64,000 nt of DNA from Pomphorhynchus laevis (taxonomy: Eukaryota; Acanthocephala; Palaeacanthocephala; Echinorhynchida; Pomphorhynchidae): the NCBI GenBank assembly GCA_012934845.2, contig WNNJ02000694.1:1-64000 (forward strand), written 5' to 3'. The position numbers and the translations under genes were made by a program. Below, piece by piece: positions 1 through 10,199 of the stretch. The notes beneath the pieces are model-generated. The model was not told the origin of the DNA. It searched no databases and saw nothing but the letters and a program-made list of their open reading frames with translations. How positions within the stretch are numbered: the first letter of the stretch is position 1; each line of letters opens with the position of its first letter.

Positions 1-1450
1 TTCCCGGTAATATAACCTCTGTCAGAAATACTGAAGCCATGCATTATCGATACGACCTTATTATTTTTCTGCTAATTTTCAAGCAAGTTTGATGAATTCT
101 TTCTATTTCTTATATTATCAACAAAATATTAACATAGCACATCAGTTTGTCCAGATGACCTGTAATCCTTATTCTGATACATCGTCTATTATTTGTTATT
201 CAATTTATAAAAATTTACTTTTATTTTAAATTTCAATTTAAAATGTAATATAAAAATGTCATATCATGTAACGTCTAGGTAAATTAATTTAATGGATTAT
301 TTAATAGATCGGGGTATAGGAGCCTAAACTTGATAGCCTAGCAGTTCCTCCTGATGACCTCTACTCCTTATTCTGATACATCGTCTGCTATTTATTATTC
401 AATTCATAAAAATTGACTTTTATTTAAAATTTTTATTTTTTATTTTAACTTGATATAAATATAAATTAAATAAAACCTTATATAATTATTTATTATTCAT
501 CTTAATTTTTATTTATATATCATATATAATAAGCAGACACGGTTATCTGATGTGATTTTTTTATTATATTAAATTATAATTTATTTAAATTAACAAAACA
601 CTCAGCAAACCGTTTTTTTTTCAAATACAAAACATTAATTGCAAATTTTGAAAAATGATAAATCGAAAATTAATAATCAAATTAATTAATTGTATAAAAT
701 CGTGTATAATTATGTATTATTTAATATAAGTTATTTATATCATATAAGTTATATATGGTATAAAATACGTAGACACAGTTATCTAATATACTATACTATT
801 AAGTTATTATTGACCCATGGAATTTGTTTTACTGGCAATATAATCTCTGTCAGACATCCTGAAACTATGTATTATTGAAACGAAATTTTTTGCTAAATTT
901 CAAACAAGTTTCATGCATTTTATTTCATGTTCTATTTTGCTAACATAATACAACATATGATCATATTAAGATAATTGTCTTAAATTTAATATAAAATTTT
1001 TAATAAATAACATCGTATATTATTTATTATTCAATTCATAACAATTGACATTTTTAAATTTCAATTTTAAATTTTGACTGGATACAAGTTATATGAAATA
1101 TTATCTAAGATTATTAAATTATTTATAATTAATACTCGTCATGCTTCTTACGTGGAGAATTTCCTAATATGCCAGTAACAATGTATTTTTTACCATCCGA
1201 GTAACAATGTTACTCGGATGGTAACAATGTTATTGTATTAATAAATTATTAATTATTTATTATTTATTATTTATAGATAGTAAAAATACGTAAACTCAGT
1301 TATCAGATCTGATATAATCTTAGTGTGCACATGTTCAATTCACATAGAATTAAATTATATTATATTTAAATTATATTATAAACTATAATTAATAATATTA
1401 AATTATATTTATATTAATATAGTTTAAATTATATTATATTGATTAAAAAA
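1..1450. repeat. AT-rich non-coding dispersed repeat, several partial units
   Basis: No credible gene is visible. The stretch is built from diverged copies of one repeat. The segment at 5-110 (CTCTGTCAGA, then TGAAGCCATGCATTATCGAT) recurs at 828-930, about 825 bp later. The block at about 258-505, which includes CCTCCTGATGACCTC, recurs nearly intact at about 2412-2660. Related pieces lie at 40.6-41.15 kb and 46.4 kb. No protein domain, terminal repeat or poly-A tail was seen, so the class is unknown; it could be a non-autonomous element or a decayed complex satellite. Confidence 0.6.
1191..1223. repeat. Perfect hairpin, 15-bp arms
   Basis: TACCATCCGAGTAAC at 1191-1205 is followed by the loop AAT and then by its exact reverse complement at 1209-1223. 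It sits in non-coding repeat DNA and is one of several such perfect hairpins in the window. No function is implied by its context. Confidence 0.85.
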
Positions 1451-1576
1451 CGTGGGCCGAAAACGTAGTAGGTAATTTATAAAAGCAAACGCATTTTAAG
1501 AAAATTAAAAAACGAAATATTAAATTTTTATTTATTCAAACTTAGAGTATTCAACATTTAAAGTTAAAGCTCAAAC

Positions 1577-1708
1577 CTGTAAAGCCGACAAAACCAGATC
1601 ATATTCTTTCAATTCGGATTTATACTGAAATAGTAGCTGCAATAATCGCTGGCTTTCGATTAAGGCACTGATATCAACAAAGCGAAGACTTTGGTTTTCA
1701 TTTGTCAT
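1577..1708 (-). other. Possible coding exon of an unrecognised host gene
   Basis: On the minus strand an ATG at 1706-1708 opens 44 codons ending in LVLSALQ, followed by CAG|GTTTGAG, which can be a splice donor. If unspliced, the frame stops two codons later, and an AATAAATAAA poly-A signal follows about 40 nt further on. The ATG is directly preceded by an in-frame TAG, which could equally be the end of an intron (TCTGATCTAG). The peptide is mixed acidic and leucine-rich, with a helical-looking stretch (ESQRLLQLLFQYKSELKEYD), unlike the surrounding AT-rich repeats. I do not recognise the protein. It could be a first exon, a last exon or a chance frame. Confidence 0.3.
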
Positions 1709-1719
1709 CTAGATCAGAA

Positions 1720-2215
1720 CCGCTTGTGGTGATTAAACAAATTAGTTCAATGTAACTATAAATTTAGGATAATGTTTAGTAATAACGTAAAATCAATGGA
1801 AATTTCTAGATAATAAAACGAATGTGAAAGATAAAAATGTAAATGGATTTAAATTCCATTTCAAAATATCGAGGCAAAATTTGTAATTTTTGGATGCCAG
1901 CTATCTATGATATGCTTTAATGTTACTTTCTTAAATTCATTAATTCTTGAAATATTAATTATTAAATATGAATTAATGTAAATTTTATTAGTAAAATTTA
2001 CATTTTACTGATTCCGTTTCGAATAATACTTCCGAGCAGACAGCCATACCATTCAAGGAAAAAGCGAATGTTTTTCCGATGAAAACCTGGATGACGATTC
2101 CTCTCAACTGGAGAACTTCATATCCTCCGCCTCAACGAAAATACAAATTCAGCATATTATTCAGCTACTACTCAACTATTATCAGCTATTAAACTAATAA
2201 AGCATGTATTTGGCC
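1720..2215. other. Unassigned AT-rich interval
   Basis: The interval between the possible exon and the next repeat block. The piece at about 2010-2190 has raised GC and looks coding-like in more than one frame on both strands, so no gene is called. I see nothing else. Confidence 0.4.
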
Positions 2216-2760
2216 CCCGCTGCTATGTTGGGTAGAGGAGTTAGGGGTCGAAACCTGATAACATAGCAGTTCCTCCTGATGACCTCTAATCCTTATTCTG
2301 ATACAACGTCTGTTGTTTATTAGTCAATTAATAAAAATTGAATAATATTTTAAATTTCAATTTAAAATTTTAAATTGATATAAGTTTTATGAAATAATTG
2401 ATAAGCTAAGTGTCATATCATGTAACGTCTAGGTAAATTAATTTAATGGATTATTTAATAGATCGGGGTATAGGAGCCTAAACCTGATAACATAGAAGAT
2501 TCTCCTGATGACCTCTAATCCTTATTCTGAAACATTGTCTGTTATTTATTAGTTAATTCATAAAAATTACTTTAATTTTTAATTTCAATTTTAAATTTTA
2601 ACTTGATATGAATATAAATTGTATAAAATCTTATATAATTATTTATTATTCATCTTTATTTATATATAGTATAAAATACATATCTGATTTATTGTAATTT
2701 ATGCCTATTATTTATCATAACAGATATATTTCATTTAAAATTTAACAAGTAGAAAATTTT
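2216..2760. repeat. Second block of the dispersed repeat seen at 1-1450
   Basis: Two successive units share ATAACATAGCAGTTCCTCC or a close variant, followed by TGATGACCTCTAATCC, at about 2255 and 2480. The part from about 2412 to 2660 matches 258-505 almost base for base. The 2216-2300 part also matches 41055-41140, including the start GTATTTG(A/G)CCCC. No coding potential is visible. Confidence 0.65.
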
Positions 2761-2889
2761 AAATAATTAGTTTTTTATTTGGGACTTCACATGCGCGGAC
2801 CCGCTAGCTCCACCAGTCGACAGCTCTAGCAGGATCCGGATCAGTTGCTACGGAAGCTGAAGGCATAAATAGAATAAAGTACTAGGGAA

Positions 2890-3134
2890 TTTCAGCACTA
2901 AGGATGGATTTCATTCCCAAAGCCATCGAAACCACTGGTGCGATGGGCAAGGAAGCATCTAACTTCTACCGTTTGCTCATCAAAAAGCTTCGCCGATTTG
3001 TAGACGACCCGCGGGCTGGCTCCTTCCTAATGCAACGCATAAGTACTGCCATACAAATTGGCAATGGTGAGTCAGTCCTTGCCTCGCTTACAGAACACTG
3101 GATGCAATTGAACGCCTACACTACAAAGACATAA
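2890..3134 (+). pseudogene. C-terminal fragment of a reverse-transcriptase-type transposon protein
   Basis: The open frame from the ATG at 2904 encodes DFIPKAIETTGAMGKEAS and then PRAGSFLMQRISTAIQIGN. I recognise this as the extreme C terminus of a widespread animal retrotransposon protein, where the usual pattern is F-P-A-E-T-G followed by FL-QR-S-AIQ-GN. Codons just upstream (KY, GISAL) also match that family but contain a stop. About 70 C-terminal residues are present; RT and nuclease domains are absent upstream, so this is a 5'-truncated relic. It differs from the RLE-LINE copies at 43-59 kb. The assignment is from memory of the motif, not from a search. Confidence 0.6.
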
Positions 3135-3201
3135 AGTTATTCATTTTGCTTGCACATTATTGTAATTTTAAACTTGTTTTAAAATTATTAATTTTAAATT
3201 A

Positions 3202-3321
3202 ATTATTAGTGGAGAGAGTGAAGTAAAATAGTTATTTAATCGAATTTTCAATGTTATGAAAATTGCAATGCATTGGAAATTCTATTAAATAAATATTTTA
3301 CTTCACTCTCTCTACTAATAA
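3202..3321. repeat. 120-bp foldback element (MITE-like)
   Basis: Arms of about 47 bp at 3203-3249 and 3275-3321 are inverted copies with only a few mismatches. The outer part, TTATTAGT(G/A)GAGAGAG, is best conserved. The unpaired centre is about 25 bp. There is no coding capacity and no clear target-site duplication. It may be a small non-autonomous DNA transposon or a local inverted duplication. Confidence 0.6.
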
Positions 3322-3829
3322 ATAATCCAATATGAGTGAAAAATCAATTTATAATATAAAAAATTAAATTATTAAATATTAAAATATCATAAAATGATAT
3401 CAATCTAATAGAATAACAATAAATTTCCCAATTACTAGCTATCAGAATATCGGTAACATTAATTTTCGTTTTGCTATATCGTATTTATAATCTTTCTCAT
3501 CAAATAAGCTACTAAATGGCAAAATTCATAACGGCAAAATTCATGATGATTTAGAGTGCGACCAATCGTCTCTCTTATCTGGTAATGATGAAAATTTCTC
3601 ATTATCTCAATTTTTTAATAAAAGTAATATTCAGTTGTAAGAATTCAGTAGATGCTCGGCTAAAATATTCATTTTGCTTAAAGGCTCAGGTATTCGATTT
3701 TTGTGCAATTTTAATCCAACGGATTAACAGCGTTTTAAAGTTTAACAGGAAAAACTTAGTAGTCTTTTTGATTTAAAATTTTCAGGTAGTGCGGCGTCAT
3801 GTTCGATTCCATTGGATAATATTAGTTCT

Positions 3830-6070
3830 TACTAGGACCGAGATGAATATACCATCACTGACATTCGTGTCCGCACCTGTAGTGACCTATGCGACTCCGT
3901 TATTCAATTGAAGCATAAGTTAATCTACTCATATTCTAGAATCATCGCAAGACAGTCGTCTTAGCATAATGTATACAAACCTTCATAGCATAATGTTCAA
4001 GCTTGATGAAATTTGCTTCTTGTCAACAAAATACTTAATTGCATTAACTGAATCAACATCAGGATCCAATGTCATATATTCTGAGGTTTACATTCCTGGT
4101 TATGCATCCGTTAGATGTTGCCGCGATGGTCCAGTATGTGACGGTGTAATTATGTATGTTTATAACCAGTTGAGTGTCGAAGTATTGAGCTGTCATTCAA
4201 TTGACCGCTTAAAAACTTTGCGGTGGAGCATCTTAGCGGTATAGCATCCCAACATTTTTGTGAGATTTTGATGCTCTCCACATTAATTGGAGAAGTTTTC
4301 AAGGCTACCAGGTTGTGAGCATCAGTCTCCTCTCATCCTTTGTACTATTATTGAATTGATTAAATCAGATAATTGATATCTAATTCAGCACGTCAGGGAT
4401 TTTACCAGATTAAGAGGGAACTCTAAGATCATACTAGATCTCTGCTTATCCAGTTCAGAGTGTATTTATCAATCTGACCATTAACTTAAATTTAACTCGA
4501 CCTCCCGCAACGTAGGGGAATCCTTAAAACAAAGTTTGTAGCCGTCAACCAATTCTTAAGATCGATTGTTTGGATATACTCATTTATTGATGGTTAAAAA
4601 ACTGCATGGTTCTTTTTAGGGATATACTAGTCAATGCATCTAATCGTTTATCTTATAGAAAACGTGCTCCCACGGGTAATTCAGCAAATATGTGGTTTGA
4701 TACTAAATCGAGAGCGATGCTTAGTCACAGTAGTAACTTTTTATCTAAATATAAATGCTACGTTGTTGATTACATAGTTTATTGCACGTTTCGGAATAAA
4801 GTTATAATAAGCAAGAGTTGATAATCTCTCGCTCATCATACTTTATAACGTCCAATGATACGTTCAATGTGCTCTTAAATTGTTCAGGACGTTTAAACAT
4901 CGAGCGGAATAATAAAATAAAAAATTATTCCTTTATATGTTTAAACGCCCTGCTCAATATTTTGTAACGTTGAGAGTAATATTGTATATCCCTTAGTTAA
5001 TACTCGTTAGTTTTAAAAGTTCTACCAAATGATTGGATTAAATCCGTACTTTTCCTTGTTTTCAAACAGGTGATCTACTAACATATGCAACTACAGACCG
5101 AATAGCATACATGCATTTGCTGAGAAGTTCTCAAACATTTGATTTTTATACGTATGAATGATCATATGACTAGAAACTTTATTTTACACCCATCTCAACG
5201 CAGTTTTCGAACTTCATATCAACATCTACAAACTTTCTGATCGCTCTAGAAGCTGAATTAAGTCCATGCACAATTGTTTTAATAACGGTATTACATTTAC
5301 TGAGCTGACCGAAACGTTTGACACTAGTTCACATCATAATGTTACAAAAACATAACTTATGGGTTTGGCCCACACATTGTCGCATGTATGTATGCGTTTC
5401 TGTAAGCTGGAAATTCTGCGGTTCAGATAGGAGGGTCATTATCTGACTAAGATAGTATTACAAAGCGTGTTCCGCAAGGCTTTATTCTCAGCCCGTTGTT
5501 ATTTATTATATTAATTAATGATCTTCCGGCCATTATTAAGTAATATTCGCTGCTATAACCGAATGACATTAAGTTGTTGCGCGAGATAACACCTAATCTA
5601 AATAGATATATCCTTCAGATGGGTTTAAACGCTTTCTTAAAATGAACTAATGAAAATAACATAAAATTTAGCGTAGCAAACTGCACCTATATGTATTTGG
5701 GAACACAATATTAAGTTCTTCGTTACTACATCGGATATGTATCAATACCTGCAGTTAAACAGTTTAAAGATTTGGAATATTTGTTTCGAATAATTTAAAA
5801 ACTAAAATGAATATGGATGAGATTTGTGGTAAAACAACGAGAACATTTAGTACTATCAGATGTTTCCTGAAACTATCAATCGATAATTTCCCATATTTGT
5901 TAAACGTATACGTGGGTAGTAATTTAATGTACTGCTCCGAAGTGTTGTTTCCACAAACTAAGTGGTAGGAATCTATATAGAGATAATCTGGATATTAGCA
6001 TCCAAATAAGTTACAAATCTGCAATACTTGCCTTATCATGATCGCTTAAGGTGTTTAAACAAAGCATTTG
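3830..6070 (+). mobile_element. Degenerate CR1-like LINE
   Basis: Fragments of an APE endonuclease/RT protein appear in the right order. At about 3970-4180 there is an endonuclease-like start (LHSIMFKLDEI, LIALTES, YIPGY, GGVIMYV-like). At 4606-4820 lies the basic linker between endonuclease and RT. At about 5460-5540 is the RT motif VPQGFILSPLLFIILINDLP, followed by C-terminal domain remains to about 6070. Many stops and frameshifts interrupt the frames, and the YADD region is not intact. This is an old, inactive copy; the exact ends are uncertain. Confidence 0.65.
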
Positions 6071-6269
6071 TCTTATACTCGAAAAATAAACGATCTTATG
6101 GTCACTTGAAATGTTGTTAAAAATCCAACCAGCCATATCAACTTTATGTTCGCCTTGCGGCCCTTAATTTGTACTAATAATAAGATATTTCTATTAAATA
6201 CACTAAAATATATAGCATGCAAGAAAAAGTAGGTCACAAAAAAGTCAGATAAAAATGAGAGAACTTCAA

Positions 6270-9200
6270 CTTTAATATTCTTCGTCTTCCCTTTCTCTTT
6301 AATGGCCTCAGGTCGAGGGGGAGCTGAGCCCACCCCAACCGATCCAACACGGCTCCTTCCGACTGAACCACTGGGGGTCTTTCACCCCTCATCAAGAATC
6401 CAATCGGCGCGGACTATGCTGGGTAAACGAGAGATGAGGAGCTTAAGAAATCTTAGCCTTTGCCCTGGGGGACGTCCTCTTGAAAAGAAGACTAATCTCG
6501 AGGTAGCCCAAGTGCCCCAAAGGCGCACCTGGGTTTGCCTTTTCAATGACAGATGCTGAGCCCGTTTTATGGCCCACCTAGCTTTCTTCAGGATACGTTT
6601 GAGTCTATCCAGGTCAGCTTTCGCCGACCAGTTCACCGTAACGGTGAACACCAGTTATTTTACTGGACTTATGTAGGTGGGGAGTGGTTCAGAGGCAAAT
6701 ATGGAGGAGATAGCAGAGAGTGCTAATCTCTTTAGTTTTTGCTTTGTAGCAGGGGTGCCATGAAAGACAACCACCAGCGATTTAGCGGAGTTTAAAATAA
6801 AGATTGGACCGGGCTAACTGGTCTTTTAATCTTAAAAAGAAACGGATGATGTCCGAGACTACGTCTTTGCACATGCGTTTAGAAAACAGCGCTGTGGTAT
6901 CATCAGCATATACACTAGGGGTTGTTCGCGTTCAAATATTTTAAAGAGTTCACTGGATGCAGCAAGATATAAGATAGGAGAGAGGGGACCCTAAAGGCAC
7001 ACCTGTAATAGGGTTGAACTGACGCGCATCAGGGTCATCTTCATAAAAGAATCGCTTGGTGTACAGCAGTATCTCCACTATGTTAACAATTCTCGCAGAC
7101 AACCCAAGGGACTTTAGAGAAGAGATAACAAAGGAAATTGAGATGCGATCAAATGCAGCGGAAAAGTCAAGGAAAATATTCACAGCAAGTTGATGACTAT
7201 TCACCTGACAAAACCGATGCACTTCACCAACTGCTGAATGGGCCGTGCGACTTTGACGAACCCATGGAAACCAGGTAGTGTTAAATTTCGCCTAATCAGA
7301 TGATCGCAGATTCTACGCGCAAGCGCTTTTTCGTAGATCTAGGTGAGGGAATTTTGAATCGAAATGGGCCGCAGGTCTTTAGGACAAGAGACCGGATACT
7401 TTTGAGGTATAAAAATTCTCCCGCTAATGTTGATGCCGGCCACATCAGATGGGGTGGCTAAATACATTGGGACGGTCACCTCTCTTCTTTGTTGGGCTGT
7501 CAAAAGCTGACAGACACGAGAAGAGAGTGGAGCGACGGATTTTGGGTGCGCGAAAGAGGCCCCCAGGCGTTGAGAATACCTGTAACAGAAGATCTTTACT
7601 CCTGAAGTCTCACCCAGCCGGGATTCGTTGCGGTGATTGAGTGGCTCCATAATTATGTAGGGATATTGACTACTCCAAAACTTTATCAAGACCTATATTA
7701 CCGATCCAACCCAATGCCCTATCCTTCCAACAGACAAACTTCTCCTTCTTGAATATCTTTCAGAAAGAAGACTGGGGTGGATTAAGGGAAGCAATGCTAG
7801 CCCTATCCTTACCCAATTGGAACCTATATCTAGTGCTCCAAAATTCTTTCGAGAGAACTTGCCTGGTTGAAGCAGCGAGATTGGGGAGACGGAGCAAATA
7901 TGCTAAGGTCTTGAGGTTTGTCGGAATAGGACTGAAAATGCGACCCTTATAGGTTGTCGAAAGCAATGCGGCCGCTTGCGAAGTGAGGTAGTAATTAAAT
8001 TCGGTAAAACTCTCATTCCCAATTCGGGGGAAGCGTTGAATAGCTACCTGAAAGAAACCCACTCTGATCGGGTCAAAGTGGAATCTTCTCCGAAGCAGGA
8101 TATCCTCTTCTGACCGACAGTGAATTAGGTCATGAGAGGTGGACAAATGTTGTCGCGACTGCTCTGTACAGAAGGGTTTTAATAACCACCTCTCACGGAG
8201 CAGTAATAAGTCGAGGACTGAATTCGTTGAAGTGCAAAGAAAGGTGGAGGACGGTGGTTTATGAATAAGATCACCGTTCCTGGCTCTGCGGATTGCTGCA
8301 TTAATCCAACGACCAGTTCTTTCGTTGAAGTCACCTAGTACCATGTCATAGCCGCTGTCAATAATACTATCCAGGAGGTCACAGTTCTTGTGAATCTCCC
8401 CTGGACGGATGTAGACATTGGCTAGACTGAGGCGTTTACCGTTCTTACGGAGTGAAGCTAATAAACAAGACGTGGCTGGACACGAGTAATTTAACAGGAA
8501 GGAGGACCTTAAAGAGAGCACTTAACTAAGGTCAAGAGTCTTTGATATGAAGATGAGTTAGGTGGGGTTATGTACGGAGTATAGTAGGAACATATATGCT
8601 TTGGGATAAATCATGTAATGTCCTGGGGAGACAGATAGACCGGGTCTCCTGAAGGAGACTATAACATCTGCATCTCTGCCAGATAGACATCTAAGGGCAG
8701 AAGCACCTTCCGAGTTTCACTGAAGGATATTCAGTGAAAATGGCTCACGAGTACTCTGCACTGTAATGGATTAGTCGGATGGGGGATTGTCCGCCTAGAC
8801 AGAGCTAGGTGCAGGCAGGTTGCCCTTCCCACCACTAGCCCCCTCCAGGGAAGGTAGTTGCCCCTGGGCAATATCATCATTTCCCTTAGACATACTTCGA
8901 ATAAGCTTCCCGATCTTGATCGGGGAGACGGCATGGGCCGAAGCCCTCTTCTTTTTCTACTCTGGAAGAACAGATGCCACTGGAATCGTGGGATTCTTGT
9001 TGATAACACCCACGGCTATCAGTATAAGGTTTTCCAACCTTATATGCGACACTTCTATCTTTATATCCATCAACCGTGATATCTCTGTGTCGTTCATGCG
9101 CGGTGCGGTCACACAAGAGAAGTTAGTTGTAGGTTTAACCGGACGAATAAAAAGGCTTATGTACGCCTTGAACTTATTACAGCTCCTGCGGCATGCAGGA

Positions 9201-10113
9201 TGGCTCCCCTGCAGTTTGAACATAATGGGGGGGGGTCGAGCAACGGTCCTTCGAGGACAAAGATAGACAAGAGGCTGATCCGCAGATACCACATGTAGGG
9301 ATCCCACTGCAGCTGAAGGCCCAGTGTCCCCATTTGTGACACCGGCTCCAGTGGGGGTAGGTTAATTCGTCTATTTCGGTTATTGAAACACGAATGTTGA
9401 ACCCCATAAACGGGTTGGAATACGATTTTGATAGAGTTTCAGCTATCTCCACTGGCGCAGTACAAAAGCCAACCGGGATAGGATTCCCGTCCCTACCCAC
9501 GATTGGTCTCAGACTAGAAACTTTGAAAGTCGCCATAAACGATTGCTTGTCATCTTCATCCATTCAACATGGTAGATTCATAACTTTGATCGAAGCCAGG
9601 ATAGGATTTATGGTAAATTCACCGAACTTTTTAAGGTTCTCGAAAAAATATTCCCCGTATTTCATTGTAGGATGGGATGATACAGATGAAATTTTTACCT
9701 CGGAGGGGTGTATCTTTACAGAATTAAACAAAATCCTGTTCTTATATTGAAGCGAGAAATTTCTCAGATATTTATTGTGTACTTGATCCCTTTCTACAGG
9801 TCTTGTTACTTTACTTAAAATCAAGTGTCTCTTTTTAAGGATGGGGGAGCACCTCCCCATCGCCTGAAGATAACAAAACATTACTGACCTCATCGTTGTG
9901 ACGTTGAGTTGAAGAACATCCAATACAAACAACTTTTCGGTTGGAAAATTGCTGTATTTTTATCATCAGAATTCGAGTTCTTTGATACCACCGCCATGTT
10001 CCAACAATTTTAATTGATCCTAAGAAACATTTTAAACTATTCCTTATAGCATTTATTATGAAATATTCGACAACCATGATCCTAGTGAAGTTCGTAATTT
10101 GAAAATACAGCAA
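6270..10113 (-). mobile_element. I-like LINE with CCHC gag-type ORF1, copy 1
   Basis: Read on the minus strand, the parts are in LINE order. An RNA-binding ORF1 with a zinc-knuckle region (CHKWGHWAFSC) lies at 9177-10113, an APE endonuclease at 7760-8521 (NVYIRPG, MVLGDFNE, TSHDLI), and RT at about 6382-7222, with motif A FLDFSAAFD, motif B GVPLGSPLS and, at about 6890, YADDTTALFS. Several frameshifts separate the frames. A gag-like ORF1 with Cys knuckles plus APE endonuclease is typical of the I/R1 group, which is an inference from motifs. Its 5' end faces that of the copy at 10.2-13.25 kb. Confidence 0.75.
7760..8521 (-). CDS. Endonuclease domain of the I-like LINE (partial)
   Basis: This is the longest open frame of the element, 253 codons. 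It covers the second half of an APE-type endonuclease (LANVYIRPGEIHKN, DMVLGDFNERTGRW with the conserved GDFN, and the LSTSHDLIHC segment that holds the catalytic SDH-like motif as S-H-D) and the linker toward RT (LAASTRQVLSKEFWSTRYRF). The first catalytic segment lies further upstream (higher coordinates) in another frame. In an active LINE this domain nicks the target DNA. Here it is a fragment of a broken ORF2. Confidence 0.65.
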   Translation of the reverse strand: MLSLRSSFLLNYSCPATSCLLASLRKNGKRLSLANVYIRPGEIHKNCDLLDSIIDSGYDMVLGDFNERTGRWINAAIRRARNGDLIHKPPSSTFLCTSTNSVLDLLLLRERWLLKPFCTEQSRQHLSTSHDLIHCRSEEDILLRRRFHFDPIRVGFFQVAIQRFPRIGNESFTEFNYYLTSQAAALLSTTYKGRIFSPIPTNLKTLAYLLRLPNLAASTRQVLSKEFWSTRYRFQLGKDRASIASLNPPQSSF

Positions 10114-10199
10114 TCGTTCAAATGTAGTTGTACTTAGTGGTTGTCAAGTTATTTATTTAAGAAATTCCTTATTATAATTTCACAATTTTTTTAGCAAAT

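Noticed and set aside
2010-2190. Coding exon
   Set aside because: At least two plus-strand frames and one minus-strand frame look equally coding-like, and no splice sites or family support a choice.
6302-6559. Plus-strand Pro/Arg-rich frame
   Set aside because: It is a shadow of the minus-strand LINE RT C terminus at 6382-6651.
8820-9266. Plus-strand 148-codon frame
   Set aside because: It is antisense to the ORF1/endonuclease junction of the minus-strand I-like LINE; its composition has no domain.
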